DNA of 64,000 nt from Conexibacter woesei DSM 14684 (GTDB taxonomy: Bacteria > Actinomycetota > Thermoleophilia > Solirubrobacterales > Solirubrobacteraceae). The stretch is taken from positions 1,860,001 through 1,924,000 of the forward strand of contig NC_013739.1 of the NCBI RefSeq assembly GCF_000025265.1, read 5' to 3'. The notes below the pieces were generated by a model. It made no database searches. It saw only the letters and a list, made by a program, of their open reading frames with translations, and was not told the DNA's origin. The position numbers and the translations under genes were made by a program. Below, piece after piece: positions 53,243 through 63,846 of this stretch (position 1 is its first letter; each line of letters begins with the position of its first letter).

Positions 53243-56200
53243 ATGCCCTCGATCAAGCCGCCACAGGCCGCTGGCCTCTACCACCCCGAAAATGAGCATG
53301 ACGCCTGCGGTGTCGCGTTCGTTGCAAAGATCACGGGGGACGCCGACCACGGCGTCGTTGGTCGTGCGCTCTACGCGCTCGAGAACCTCGAGCATCGCGG
53401 CGCCGCCGGCGCTGACCCGACGACCGGCGACGGCGCCGGGATCCTGCTCCAGCTGCCGGACGCGTTCTTCCGCGCCGTCGCGGGGGTCGAGCTGCCCGCC
53501 GCCGGCCGCTTCGGCGTCGGCGTGCTGTTCATGCCGACCGAGGACGAGCGCCACGACCGCCTCGTCGAGCTGATCGAGCAGATCGTCGCGGGCGAGGGCC
53601 AGCGCGTCCTCGGCTGGCGCGACGTGCCGGTCGACGAAGAGCACGTCGGCGTGATGGCCGGCGAGGCCGCCCCGCGGATCCGCCAGGTGTTCGTCGGCGC
53701 CGCCGACGAGCTGCCCGGCAACCTCGCGTTCGAGCGCAAGCTGTACGTGATCCGCCGCCTGATCGAGAAGGCCGCCGGCCCCGATCTCGCGATCCCCAGC
53801 TTCTCCTCCCGCACTGTCGTCTACAAGGGCATGCTGACCGCGCCCCAGATGTCGGGCTACTACCCCGACCTCAAGGACGAGCGGATGGTCACGCGCCTGG
53901 CGCTCGTGCACTCGCGCTTCTCGACCAACACGTTCCCGAGCTGGGAGCTGGCGCACCCGTACCGGATGCTGGCGCACAACGGCGAGATCAACACGCTGCG
54001 CGGCAACGTCAACTGGATGCGGGCGCGCGAGTCGCAGCTGATGTCGGAGTGCTTCGGCGACGACCTCGACAAGGTCATGCCGGTCGTCCGCGAGGGCGGC
54101 TCGGACTCGGCGACGTTCGACAACGTGCTCGAGCTGCTCGTGCTCGACGGCCGGCCGATCACGCACGCCGTGATGATGATGGTGCCGGAGGCCTACCGCG
54201 ACCGCACCGACCTGCCGCCGGCCGTGCGCGGCTTCTACGACTACCACTCGTGCGTGATGGAGCCGTGGGACGGCCCGGCCGTCATCTGCTTCACCGACGG
54301 AACCCAGGTCGGCGCCACGCTCGACCGCAACGGCCTGCGCCCCGGCCGCTGGGTTCAGACGATCGACGGCTACGTCGTGCTCGCGTCCGAGACGGGCGTG
54401 ATCAAGGCGAAGCCGAACGAGATCGTCCGCAAGGGCCGTCTGCAGCCCGGCAAGGTCTTCCTCGTCGACCTCGAGCAGGGCCGCATCGTCGAGGACGACG
54501 AGGTCAAGGCGAAGGTCGCGGGCCAGCGCCCGTACGGCGAGTGGTACGCCGAGCGCGTCGTCCACCTCGACGATCTGCCCGAGCGCGCGCCGCGCGCGCC
54601 GCGCGTCGAGCCGCTGCGCTCCAAGCAGCTGGCGTTCGGCTATTCGCAGGAGGACCTGCGGATGACGATCGCGCCGATGGCGGTCAACGGCGAGGAGCCG
54701 GCCGCCTCGATGGGCAACGACGCCTCGCTCGCGGTCCTGTCCGATCGCCAGCCGCCGCTGTTCGCCTACTTCAAGCAGCTGTTCGCGCAGGTCACCAACC
54801 CGCCGATCGACCCGATCCGCGAGTCCGTCGTGATGTCGCTGGCGACGTCGGTCGGTGCCGAGGTCAACCTGCTCGACGAGTCGCCCCAGCACGCGCACCA
54901 GCTGTTCATGAAGCAGCCGATCCTGCGCAACCACGAGCTGGAGAAGCTGCGGCAGGTCTCGCACGACATATTCCACGCCGCGACGATCGACCTGACGTGG
55001 CCGGTCGAGCAGGGGCCGGACGGCATGGAGCGCCGGATCCAGGCGATCTGCGACGAGGCCTCGACGTGGGTCGAGCGCGGCGCGAACATCCTGATCCTGT
55101 CGGACCGCAACCTCGGCGCCGAGCGCGTCGCGATCCCGTCGCTGCTCGCGGTCTCGGCAGTCCACCACCACCTCGTGCGCGCCGGCACGCGCCTGCGCTG
55201 CGGGCTCGTGATCGAGACCGGCGAGCCGCGCGAGATCCACCACATGGCGACGCTGATCGGGTACGGAGCGGCGGCGATCAACCCGTACCTGATGTTCGAG
55301 TCGCTCGACGAGCTGGCCGACCACGGTCGCCTGCCCGTCGACCTCGACAGGGAGACGGCCGAGCAGCGGATCGTGAGAGCGATCGGCAAGGGCCTGTTGA
55401 AGACCTTCTCGAAGATGGGCATCTCGACGATCCAGTCGTACTGCGGCGCCCAGATCTTCGAGGCCGTCGGGCTCGACCCGGCGCTGATCGACCGCTACTT
55501 CACCGGCACCTCGTCGCGCATCGGCGGCGTCGGGATCGACGTGCTCGCGAAGGAGGCGCTGGAGCGTCACTTCCGCGCCTACCCGCGCACGGGCCGCGAG
55601 ACGCTGCCCGTCGGCGGCGTGCTGCAGTGGCGCCGCGACGGCGAGCGCCACATCTGGAACCCGGACACGATCGCGCTGCTCCAGCATGCGGTGAGAGCCG
55701 AGAACGGCACCGCCGGCCAGACCTACGACGAGTTCGCGCGCGCGGTCAACGACGAGGCGGCCCGCAAGGCGTCGCTGCGCGGGCTGATGAAGCTGCGCGA
55801 GGCGCCCGAGCCGATCCCGCTCGACGAGGTCGAGTCTGCGGAGGAGATCGTCAAGCGCTTCTCGACCGGCGCGATGTCGCTCGGCGCGATCTCACGCGAG
55901 TCGCACGAGGCGCTCGCGATCGCGATGAACCGCATCGGCGGCAGATCGAACACCGGCGAGGGCGGCGAGGACCCGTCGCGCTTCATGCCGGACGAGAACG
56001 GCGACGAGCGCCGCTCGGCGATCAAGCAGATCGCCTCCGGCCGCTTCGGCGTGACGCCGCACTACCTCGTCAACGCGGACCAGCTGCAGATCAAGATGGC
56101 GCAGGGCGCCAAGCCCGGCGAGGGCGGTCAGCTGCCCGGCCACAAGGTCGACGACTACATCGCGTGGCTGCGCAACTCGACGCCCGGCGTCGGCCTGATC

Positions 56201-57772
56201 TCGCCGCCGCCGCACCACGACATCTACTCGATCGAGGACCTCAAGCAGCTGATCTACGATCTGCGCTGCTCGAACCCCGAGGCGACGGTCTCCGTCAAGC
56301 TCGTCTCCGAGGTCGGCGTCGGCACCGTCGCGGCCGGCGTCGCGAAGGCGAACGCCGACCACATCGTCGTCTCCGGCCACGACGGCGGCACCGGCGCCTC
56401 GCCGCAGTCGTCGATCCAGTCGGCCGGCACGCCGTGGGAGATCGGCCTCGCGGAGACGCAGCAGACGCTGCTGCTCAACGACCTGCGCTCGCGCGTCGTC
56501 GTGCAGGCGGATGGCCAGATGAAGACCGGCCGCGACGTCGTGATCGCCGCGCTGCTCGGCGCCGACGAGGTCGGCTTCTCGACCGCGCCGCTGATCGCGA
56601 TGGGCTGCATCATGATGCGCGTCTGCCACCTGAACACGTGTCCGGTCGGCATCGCGACGCAGAACGAGCAGCTGCGCAAGCGCTTCCAAGGTACGCCCGA
56701 CCACGTCGTCAAGTACCTCTTCTTCGTCGCCGAGGAGACGCGCCAGCTGATGGCGTCGCTCGGCGTGCGGACGTTCGAGGAGATGATCGGCCGCACCGAC
56801 CTGCTGGAGATGGACGAGGCGATCGAGCACTGGAAGGCGCGCGGCGTCGACCTCTCGGCCGTGTTCGAGATGCCGGAGTGGGACGGCGGGCTGCGCTGCC
56901 AGACGCGCGCGCAGGAGCCCGTCCTCGACGACGCGCTCGACTGGGAGCTGCTGCGCGGCGCCGAGCCGGCGCTCGCCCGCGGCGAGCGTGTCGAGCTGAG
57001 CGCGACCGTGCGCAACGTCAACCGCACCGTCGGCGGAATCCTCTCCAGCCAGGTCGCCAAGCGGCTTGGCCCCGACGGCCTCGCGGAGGGGACGATCGAG
57101 GTCGCGCTGGAGGGCTCGGCCGGCCAGAGCTTCGGCGCGTGGCTGATGCCCGGCATCACCTTCACGCTCACGGGCGAGACGAACGACTACACCGGCAAGG
57201 GCCTCGCCGGCGGCGTGCTGACGGTGCGCCCCGCGCAGGACGCCGCCTTCGACGTCGAGGACTCCCCGATCGTCGGCAACACCGTGCTCTACGGCGCCAC
57301 CGGCGGGCGCGCCTTCTTCCGCGGTCTCGCGGGCGAGCGCTTCGCCGTGCGCAACTCGGGCGCCCACGCCGTCGTCGAGGGCGTCGGCGACCACGGCTGC
57401 GAGTACATGACCGGCGGTCGCGTCGTCGTGCTCGGCGCCACCGGACGCAACTTCGCGGCGGGCATGAGTGGCGGCGTCGCATACGTCTACGACGAGCACA
57501 GCCGCTTCTCTGGCCTCTGCAACACCGAGCTGGTCGACCTCGACCCGCTCGACGAGCACGACGAGGCCGAGCTGAAGGATCTCGTCGCCGAGCACGCGCA
57601 GCGCACCGGATCGCAGATCGCGCAGCGCACGCTCGACGACTGGGACGCGTGCGCGTCGCGGTTCGTCAAGGTGATGCCGCGCGACTACAAGCGCGCGCTC
57701 GCCGAGACCGCCGCGCGCGAGCAGACCGAGACCGGTGTGGCGCAGCACGCGCCTGAGCCGGCCGAAGCCTGA
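53243..57772 (+). CDS. gltB: Glutamate synthase large subunit
   Basis: 1509-aa enzyme making two glutamates from glutamine and 2-oxoglutarate. N-terminal nucleophile Cys22 ([10 protein letters not shown]) after a 21-residue propeptide, class II amidotransferase domain to about 420, FMN barrel with [13 protein letters not shown] and [15 protein letters not shown], 3Fe-4S cysteines 1122, 1128, 1133 ([17 protein letters not shown]), and a GXGXG beta-helix at the C-terminus. Complete. Confidence 0.97.
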   Translation: MPSIKPPQAAGLYHPENEHDACGVAFVAKITGDADHGVVGRALYALENLEHRGAAGADPTTGDGAGILLQLPDAFFRAVAGVELPAAGRFGVGVLFMPTEDERHDRLVELIEQIVAGEGQRVLGWRDVPVDEEHVGVMAGEAAPRIRQVFVGAADELPGNLAFERKLYVIRRLIEKAAGPDLAIPSFSSRTVVYKGMLTAPQMSGYYPDLKDERMVTRLALVHSRFSTNTFPSWELAHPYRMLAHNGEINTLRGNVNWMRARESQLMSECFGDDLDKVMPVVREGGSDSATFDNVLELLVLDGRPITHAVMMMVPEAYRDRTDLPPAVRGFYDYHSCVMEPWDGPAVICFTDGTQVGATLDRNGLRPGRWVQTIDGYVVLASETGVIKAKPNEIVRKGRLQPGKVFLVDLEQGRIVEDDEVKAKVAGQRPYGEWYAERVVHLDDLPERAPRAPRVEPLRSKQLAFGYSQEDLRMTIAPMAVNGEEPAASMGNDASLAVLSDRQPPLFAYFKQLFAQVTNPPIDPIRESVVMSLATSVGAEVNLLDESPQHAHQLFMKQPILRNHELEKLRQVSHDIFHAATIDLTWPVEQGPDGMERRIQAICDEASTWVERGANILILSDRNLGAERVAIPSLLAVSAVHHHLVRAGTRLRCGLVIETGEPREIHHMATLIGYGAAAINPYLMFESLDELADHGRLPVDLDRETAEQRIVRAIGKGLLKTFSKMGISTIQSYCGAQIFEAVGLDPALIDRYFTGTSSRIGGVGIDVLAKEALERHFRAYPRTGRETLPVGGVLQWRRDGERHIWNPDTIALLQHAVRAENGTAGQTYDEFARAVNDEAARKASLRGLMKLREAPEPIPLDEVESAEEIVKRFSTGAMSLGAISRESHEALAIAMNRIGGRSNTGEGGEDPSRFMPDENGDERRSAIKQIASGRFGVTPHYLVNADQLQIKMAQGAKPGEGGQLPGHKVDDYIAWLRNSTPGVGLISPPPHHDIYSIEDLKQLIYDLRCSNPEATVSVKLVSEVGVGTVAAGVAKANADHIVVSGHDGGTGASPQSSIQSAGTPWEIGLAETQQTLLLNDLRSRVVVQADGQMKTGRDVVIAALLGADEVGFSTAPLIAMGCIMMRVCHLNTCPVGIATQNEQLRKRFQGTPDHVVKYLFFVAEETRQLMASLGVRTFEEMIGRTDLLEMDEAIEHWKARGVDLSAVFEMPEWDGGLRCQTRAQEPVLDDALDWELLRGAEPALARGERVELSATVRNVNRTVGGILSSQVAKRLGPDGLAEGTIEVALEGSAGQSFGAWLMPGITFTLTGETNDYTGKGLAGGVLTVRPAQDAAFDVEDSPIVGNTVLYGATGGRAFFRGLAGERFAVRNSGAHAVVEGVGDHGCEYMTGGRVVVLGATGRNFAAGMSGGVAYVYDEHSRFSGLCNTELVDLDPLDEHDEAELKDLVAEHAQRTGSQIAQRTLDDWDACASRFVKVMPRDYKRALAETAAREQTETGVAQHAPEPAEA

Positions 57773-57785
57773 AAGGGAACTGAAG

Positions 57786-59357
57786 ATGGGTGAGCTTGGC
57801 GGTTTCCTGAGAATTCAACGTGTCGGCTTCGACAAGCGCGACCCGGAGCAGCGGGTCAACGACTACGAGCAGTACTTCACGCTCCAGTCCGACGAGGAGC
57901 TGAAGAGACAGGGCGCGCGCTGCATGGACTGCGGCATCCCGTTCTGCCACGAGGGCTGCCCGCTCGGCAACCTGATCCCGGACTGGAACGACCTCGTCTT
58001 CCGCGACCGCTGGCAGGACGCGATCGTCCAGCTGCACGCGACGAACAACTTCCCCGAGTTCACCGGCCGGATCTGCCCGGCGCCGTGCGAGTCGGCGTGC
58101 GTGCTGGCGGTCAACGACGACCCCGTCACGATCGAGCAGATCGAGCTGTCGATCGTCGAGCGCGCCTACGAGGAGGGCTGGATCGTCCCCGAGCCGCCCG
58201 ACCGCCGCACGGGCAAGACGGTCGGCGTCGTCGGCTCCGGCCCCGCCGGCCTCGCGGTCGCCGCGGAGCTGAACAAGTCCGGTCACTTCGTCACCGTCTA
58301 CGAGCGCGACGAGGGCCCCGGCGGCCTGATGCGCTTCGGCGTGCCGGACGCGAAGCTGCCGAAGTCGGTGATCGACCGGCGCGTGTCGATCCTCCAGGCG
58401 GAGGGCGTCAGATTCGAGTACGGCGTCGACGTCGGGCGCGACGTGACCGCCGAGCAGCTGCGCGAGCGTCATGACGCGCTCGTCGTCGCGATCGGCTCGC
58501 GCGTCCCGCGTGACGTCGAGACGCCCGGACGCGAGCTCACCGGCATCCACCCGGCGATGGACTACCTCTACCAGCGCAACCGCTGGGTCGCCGCGCAGGA
58601 GGGCCGCGCGTCGCGTGCGCCGGAGCCCGGCACCGAGATCGTCGCGAAGGACAAGAACGTCGTCGTGATCGGCGGCGGCGACACCGGGATGGACTGCATC
58701 TCGAACGCGAACCGCGAGGGTGCGACGAGCGCACGGATCCTCGACGTCTACCAGGAGCTGCCGCCGGGCGGGCGTGACGAGCGCACGCCGTGGCCGCTGC
58801 CGCCGAAGCGGACCGAGACGACGTACGCGCTGGAGGAGGGCGGCGAGCGCCGCTGGGGCACCGAGGTCTACGGCTTCTCGGGCGAGGACGGGCGCGTCAC
58901 CCACGTGCACGCGCGCAAGGTCGTCGGCACCTCCTCGCGCGACCTGCAGGTCGTGCCCGGCAGCGAGTACACGCTGCCCGCGGACCTCGTCCTGATCGCG
59001 ATCGGCTTCACACATGCCGAGCACGAGGGGCTCGTCGAGCAGCTCGCGCTGGAGCTGGACCCGCGCGGCAACGTCAAGACGATGAAGACGTACCGCACCT
59101 CGACCGACGGCATCTACGCGTGCGGCGATGCGCGCATCGGCCAGTCGCTCGTCGTGACGGCGATCGCGGAGGGCCGCAAGTGCGCCCGGATCGTCAACCG
59201 CGACCTCGGCGGCAGCCCGATGGACGCCGACCGCGAGAAGCTCGCGATCGGCGCATGGGACGGCGAAGTCGACCACACGCTGCGCCACGAGGCCGACGTC
59301 GCCGGCAACGTGCGGCTCGGCGACGACTTCTTCAGCGGGCCCGGCGGACCGATCTGA
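57786..59357 (+). CDS. gltD: Glutamate synthase small subunit
   Basis: 523-aa electron-donating subunit. Two 4Fe-4S motifs near the N-terminus (CMDCGIPFCHEGCP and CPAPCESAC), FAD fold VGVVGSGPAGLAVAAEL, NADPH fold VVVIGGGDTGMDC, and GIYACGDARIGQSLVV. ATG 57786 follows AAAGGGAA; 13 bp after gltB. Confidence 0.97.
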   Translation: MGELGGFLRIQRVGFDKRDPEQRVNDYEQYFTLQSDEELKRQGARCMDCGIPFCHEGCPLGNLIPDWNDLVFRDRWQDAIVQLHATNNFPEFTGRICPAPCESACVLAVNDDPVTIEQIELSIVERAYEEGWIVPEPPDRRTGKTVGVVGSGPAGLAVAAELNKSGHFVTVYERDEGPGGLMRFGVPDAKLPKSVIDRRVSILQAEGVRFEYGVDVGRDVTAEQLRERHDALVVAIGSRVPRDVETPGRELTGIHPAMDYLYQRNRWVAAQEGRASRAPEPGTEIVAKDKNVVVIGGGDTGMDCISNANREGATSARILDVYQELPPGGRDERTPWPLPPKRTETTYALEEGGERRWGTEVYGFSGEDGRVTHVHARKVVGTSSRDLQVVPGSEYTLPADLVLIAIGFTHAEHEGLVEQLALELDPRGNVKTMKTYRTSTDGIYACGDARIGQSLVVTAIAEGRKCARIVNRDLGGSPMDADREKLAIGAWDGEVDHTLRHEADVAGNVRLGDDFFSGPGGPI

Positions 59358-59484
59358 CCGACGCCGGGGTATCCTGGAACCGTAGGGCGCTCGACGTCCT
59401 GCTCCGCCGGCGTCGTCTCCCCCACGATCGCCGGCAGCGGGGGGCTCGGAAGGATCCGGGCCCTTCCGCATACCATGGGGCGCG

Positions 59485-60492
59485 ATGACCCTCGTCACGG
59501 CTTCGCTCGGCAGCGACGTCAGTCGCTTCTTCGACTCCGTCGGCGAGTTCTTCTCCAATCTCGCCGGACTCAATTGGCTCGCGCTGCTGCTGGCGCTGCT
59601 GTTCTACTTCGCGTACCTGACGCTGCGCTCGCGCGCGCTCTTCAACGCGGTGCAGGCGGCGTATCCGGCTGAGCACATCCGCTGGCGCGACATCTGGGGC
59701 GCGTACGTCTCCGGCGTCGGCATCAACCAGGTCTTCCCGCTCGGCGGCGGGACGATCGTGCAGTACTTCCTGACGCGCATCTCGATCCCGAACTCGAGCT
59801 ACCCGGCGATCATCGCCGCGCTGTGGACGGGCCTGGTGTTCGACTACGCCGTCAACATCCTGATCCTGCTGTTCGCCTTCACGCAGGGCGTCTTCCCGAA
59901 GCCGCCGGACTTCTCCAAGCTGCCGGCGTTCGACCTCGCGTTCTTCGCCTCGCACCCGCGCTTCGCGCTGTTCTTCCTGACGGCGCTGGGGATCGGCGTG
60001 CTGGTCGCGTTCGCGCTGCTGTCGGCGAGAGTGAAGGCGTTCTGGGCGCGCGTCAGGCAGGGCTTCACGATATTGACCGACCGCAGACGCTATCTGCGCG
60101 AGATGGTCACCTGGCAGGCCGGCGCGTGGGTCGCGCGCTTCTTCACGTACTGGTTCCTGCTCGAGGCCTTCCACATCGGCGGCGGCGTCAGAAACGCGCT
60201 GCTGGTGCTCGGGGTCCAGGTCGTCGCGATGCTGATGCCGTTCACGCCGGGCGGTGCAGGCGTCCAGCAGGCGCTGCTGCTGACCGTCTTCGCCGGCGCC
60301 GCGACCGGTGCCGAGGTCGCGGCGTTCTCGGTCGGCCAGCAGATCGCGCTCGCGGCCGGCGCGGCGGCGATGGCGTTCGGCGCGCTCGCGATGATCTTCA
60401 GATTCCGCAGCTTCAAGGAGGTCATCAGAGCGGGCAAGGAGCACCGCCAGCAGGGCGATGTGCGACCGCCGCCCGCCGACGCTCCCGCTTGA
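59485..60492 (+). CDS. Lysylphosphatidylglycerol-synthase-type membrane protein (YbhN-like)
   Basis: 335-aa protein with about 8 membrane helices and the flippase-domain pattern (VSGVGINQVFPLGGGTIVQY, FTPGGAGVQQALLL). It lacks the aminoacyl-transferase domain of MprF, so likely a lipid flippase or related. TACCAT at 59471-59476, 8 bp before ATG. Confidence 0.82.
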   Translation: MTLVTASLGSDVSRFFDSVGEFFSNLAGLNWLALLLALLFYFAYLTLRSRALFNAVQAAYPAEHIRWRDIWGAYVSGVGINQVFPLGGGTIVQYFLTRISIPNSSYPAIIAALWTGLVFDYAVNILILLFAFTQGVFPKPPDFSKLPAFDLAFFASHPRFALFFLTALGIGVLVAFALLSARVKAFWARVRQGFTILTDRRRYLREMVTWQAGAWVARFFTYWFLLEAFHIGGGVRNALLVLGVQVVAMLMPFTPGGAGVQQALLLTVFAGAATGAEVAAFSVGQQIALAAGAAAMAFGALAMIFRFRSFKEVIRAGKEHRQQGDVRPPPADAPA

Positions 60493-60548
60493 CGGCGGCG
60501 CCGCGCCCAGCGTAAAGTGACGCCCCCGTCATTTTTGGAGAGGGAGAC

Positions 60549-61955
60549 GTGTCGATGACGTCGACGAGCCAGCTGCCGTCGGTCTGCATCATCGGTGCCG
60601 GCTCGTCCGGCATCGCCGCGGCGAAGGCCCTGCACGAGCGCGGGGTCCCGTTCGACTGCTTCGAGAAGTCCGACCGCGTCGGCGGCAACTGGGTCTTCGG
60701 CAACAGAAACGGGATGTCGTCGGCGTACCGCTCGCTGCACATCAACACGTCGCGCGAGCGAATGGCGTACACGGACTTCCCGATGCCGGCGTGGTATCCC
60801 GACTTCCCGCACCACACGCACATCGCGGCCTACTTCGACGACTACGTCGACCACTTCGGCTTCCGCGACGCGATCACGTTCGAGACGGGCGTGGAGCGGG
60901 CCGAGCGCGGCGCCGACGGCGTCTGGTCGCTCACGCTCGACACGGGGGAGACGCGCCGCTACGACGCGCTCGTCGTCGCCAACGGCCACCACTGGGACCC
61001 GCGCTGGCCCGAGCCGGCCTATCCGGGCGCGTTCGACGGCGCGCAGTCGCACGCGCACCACTACGTCGACAACAGACCGTTCGAGGGCAGACGCGTCCTC
61101 GTCGTCGGGATAGGCAACAGCGCGATGGACATCGCGGTCGAGTCGAGCTTCGTCTCCGAGCGCACGTTCCTCTCCTCGCGCCGCGGCGCGCACGTGCTGC
61201 CGAAGTACCTCTTCGGCCGCCCGCTCGACCAGATCGGCGTCAACCGCTTCACCGGCGCGATCCCATGGGCGGCGCGGCGCGTCGTGCTGGAGGGGCTCTA
61301 CCGCCTCGGCGTCGGCCGCGTCGAGGACTACGGTCTGCCGAAGCCCGACCACAAGATCGGCTCGGCGCACCCGACGATATCGGCCGACTTCCTCAACCGG
61401 ATCGCGCATGGCGAGATGCAGCACAAGCCGAACATCGCGTCGTTCGAAGGTGGCCGCGTGCACTTCGAGGACGGCACCGTCGAGGAGATCGACGCGATCG
61501 TCTGGTGCACGGGCTACAAGGTCACGTTCCCGTTCTTCGACGAGGACTTGATCGCGGCGCCCGAGAACGACCTGCCGCTGTTCCGCCGCGTCTTCCACCC
61601 GACGCTCGACAACGTCTTCTTCGTCGGGCTGCTGCAGCCGCTCGGCGCGATCATGCCGCTGTCGGAGGCGCAGGGCAACTGGATCGCCGAGTACCTGCGC
61701 GGCGAGTACGCGCTGCCCGACCCGCAGGCGCTCGCGCGCGACATCGAACGGGAGCGGCGCAAGATGTTCAAGCGCTACGTCGCCTCCAAGCGCCACACGA
61801 TGCAGGTCGACTTCGACAACTACCTCCACGACCTCGCGCGCGAGCGGCGGGCGGGCGTGCGGCGGATGCGCGAGCACGGCTTCGCGCTGCCGGTGCCGGC
61901 GCGGGCCGGCAACGAGCCGGCCGGCGCCGGTGCGGAGGTCGGGACGGCATCGTGA
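60549..61955 (+). CDS. Flavin-containing monooxygenase
   Basis: 468-aa FAD/NADPH oxygenase: FAD motif CIIGAGSSGIAAAKAL, FEKSDRVGGNW, NADPH motif VVGIGNSAMDIAVE, and ATG-type closing motif VWCTGYKVTFPFFD. Typical FMO length. GTG 60549 with GGGAG upstream (ATG 60555 possible). Coupled by GTGA to the TetR gene, so probably regulated by it. Confidence 0.92.
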   Translation: MSMTSTSQLPSVCIIGAGSSGIAAAKALHERGVPFDCFEKSDRVGGNWVFGNRNGMSSAYRSLHINTSRERMAYTDFPMPAWYPDFPHHTHIAAYFDDYVDHFGFRDAITFETGVERAERGADGVWSLTLDTGETRRYDALVVANGHHWDPRWPEPAYPGAFDGAQSHAHHYVDNRPFEGRRVLVVGIGNSAMDIAVESSFVSERTFLSSRRGAHVLPKYLFGRPLDQIGVNRFTGAIPWAARRVVLEGLYRLGVGRVEDYGLPKPDHKIGSAHPTISADFLNRIAHGEMQHKPNIASFEGGRVHFEDGTVEEIDAIVWCTGYKVTFPFFDEDLIAAPENDLPLFRRVFHPTLDNVFFVGLLQPLGAIMPLSEAQGNWIAEYLRGEYALPDPQALARDIERERRKMFKRYVASKRHTMQVDFDNYLHDLARERRAGVRRMREHGFALPVPARAGNEPAGAGAEVGTAS

Positions 61956-62590
61956 CGCAGACGGCTGCGGAGACCGGCAAGCGCGAGCGCACGAAGGCCC
62001 AGAACCGCCGCGCGATCCTCGACGCGGCGCGCGAGGTGTTCACCGAGATGGGCTACGACGCGGCGTCGATCCGTGACGTCGTCCGCCGCACGGAGCTCGC
62101 CTCGGGCACGTTCTACAACTACTTCCCGGACAAGGCGTCGGTCTTCCACGCGGTGCTGGAGGAGCGCACGACGGAGCTGCGCCGGCGCCTGCGCGAGGTG
62201 CGCCTGCGCGAGACGACGCTCGACGCGGTCGTGCACGAGGGCTTCCGCGTCTACTTCTCCTTCATCGTCGAGGACCAGCCGCTGTTCGAGCTGCTGCGCC
62301 GCAACGCCGGGACGGTGCAGACGATGTTCGACACGCCGGCGCTCGAGGCCGGCGTCTACGAGCTGTTCGAGGATCTCAGCGCGGTCGCGGCGCGGATCGA
62401 CCTGTCGCCGGCGATCGACCTCGACTACCTGTCGGCGGCGATGGGCGGGGTCGCGTTCGAGCTGGGGATCCGGATGATCGAACAGCCGCAGCCGGACGTC
62501 GAGCGGACCGCGCGCTTCGCCAGCGAGCTGTTCCTCGGCGGGATGACGCGGCTTGCAGGCGCCTCGGCGGGCTCGTCGGCGCCGGCCTGA
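61952..62590 (+). CDS. TetR family transcriptional regulator
   Basis: 212 aa. N-terminal helix-turn-helix: RRAILDAAREVFTEMGYDAA, SIRDVVRRTELASGTFYNYF, PDKASVFHAVLE; helical ligand-binding C-terminal domain. GTG 61952 overlaps the monooxygenase stop. Unusually it is downstream on the same strand as its likely target. Confidence 0.92.
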   Translation: MTQTAAETGKRERTKAQNRRAILDAAREVFTEMGYDAASIRDVVRRTELASGTFYNYFPDKASVFHAVLEERTTELRRRLREVRLRETTLDAVVHEGFRVYFSFIVEDQPLFELLRRNAGTVQTMFDTPALEAGVYELFEDLSAVAARIDLSPAIDLDYLSAAMGGVAFELGIRMIEQPQPDVERTARFASELFLGGMTRLAGASAGSSAPA

Positions 62591-62634
62591 CCGCGCGCAC
62601 CTGCCGATCGCAACTAGAATCGACGCAGTCGCCT

Positions 62635-63615
62635 GTGCCGTCGTTCTGCCGCCACAACCGCTTCGCCGCCAACTGCCCGATCTGCTCCAAGGAGCAGGCC
62701 GAGGCAGCAGCTCCTCGTAGCTCCGGCGTGAGGTCGACCGGCGGGCACGTGACGCGCAAGCGCACGACGACGGCGAGCGGCGCGAGAAGCCGCTCGACGA
62801 ACAACAACCTGCGCGTGCGCAAGGTGACGCGCGCGAGCGACGACGGCTTCCGCTCCTCGCTCGTGCCGGGCATCAAGGCGACCGCTGACGCCGAGCGCCT
62901 CGCGGAGGAGATCGCGTTCGCGCAGGCGCGCCTCGGCACGCTCGCCGCCGCACCGCCCGGGCTGTACGCCGAGGTCGCGAGCGAGCCCGACCGCGAGGAG
63001 GCGGCGTGGCTCGCGTTCCTGATCGCCTACCTCGGGCCGCTCGACGGCGACGATCCGTTCGCCGGCGTGCGCGCCGCGCGCACGACGTGGGCCTCCGGCG
63101 AGCTGCCGGACCTCGCCGACGTGCCGCTCGGGCCGCGTACCTCGCACCAGCCGTCGCGGGGCACCGCGACGTTCGTCGCTTACCGCGGCTGGGCCGAGCG
63201 GGCGGGGTCGCAGGAGACGGCGTTCCGCGGGGAGACCGTCTGGAGACCGGACCGCCGCTTCGCCCGCGTCTACGAGCGGATGGCGCTGCAGGGGCTCACG
63301 CGCGACGCCCGCTTCGATCTGCTCGTGGCGCTCGGTCAGCTCGGCTCCTACGAGCTGCGCGCGGCGTCGCTGCAGCTCGGCGGCGACGACGAGACGACCG
63401 TCGCCGCGAAGCGCGTCTTCGGGATCGGCGACACGCTGCTGCTCGAACGGCGTGCCCAGGATCTCGCCGACGCGGGCGAGGTCCAGATCGCCGCGCTCGA
63501 CGTCGGACTCTGGAACTGGGGTCGCCCGCGTGCGCAGCGCGCGACCCTCGGCGTCGCCGCCGACGAGCCGGACGCTGACGCGTACGCGTCCGTCGCAGGC
63601 GCGCTCGGTCTCTGA
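62635..63615 (+). CDS. Zinc-motif protein, possible HhH DNA-glycosylase-fold domain
   Basis: 326 aa, GTG start. N-terminus SFCRHNRFAANCPICSKE: C-H-C-C zinc knuckle (Cys5, His7, Cys14, Cys17). A basic linker (RKRTTTASGARSRS) follows, then a helical domain with FDLLVALGQLGSYELRA, AAKRVFGIGDTLLLERRA and AALDVGLWNWG. This last block looks like the helix-hairpin-helix glycosylase-like domain of the alpha-glutamyl/putrescinyl thymine pyrophosphorylase group; that is a suggestion from pattern memory only. Confidence 0.5.
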   Translation: MPSFCRHNRFAANCPICSKEQAEAAAPRSSGVRSTGGHVTRKRTTTASGARSRSTNNNLRVRKVTRASDDGFRSSLVPGIKATADAERLAEEIAFAQARLGTLAAAPPGLYAEVASEPDREEAAWLAFLIAYLGPLDGDDPFAGVRAARTTWASGELPDLADVPLGPRTSHQPSRGTATFVAYRGWAERAGSQETAFRGETVWRPDRRFARVYERMALQGLTRDARFDLLVALGQLGSYELRAASLQLGGDDETTVAAKRVFGIGDTLLLERRAQDLADAGEVQIAALDVGLWNWGRPRAQRATLGVAADEPDADAYASVAGALGL

Positions 63616-63663
63616 GCGCTCGCGGCACACCCGCAAGTCGCCTGCTGTAGTACCACGTTCCTG

Positions 63664-63723
63664 ACGGACATTCGTCCGTAAACAAGGTCGTTCACGGCTT
63701 CGATTTGCCGCAATTTGCGGCAA
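63664..63723. promoter_or_regulatory. Two perfect palindromes before the sigma factor gene
   Basis: ACGGAC-ATTC-GTCCGT (63664-63679) and TTGCCGCAA-T-TTGCGGCAA (63705-63723), in an AT-richer stretch. The first may be the terminator of the upstream gene, the second looks like an operator. Confidence 0.5.
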
Positions 63724-63846
63724 TTCTCCTCACTCCCGGGGGAGAGTCGCATGCGTCCCTGCGCTCTGTCGGCCGATGACAGCGGAAGTGTGGGATCTGG
63801 CGCGTCGGCGATGGGTCGGATTCCCACCGAAACCAGGGAGGGTGGG

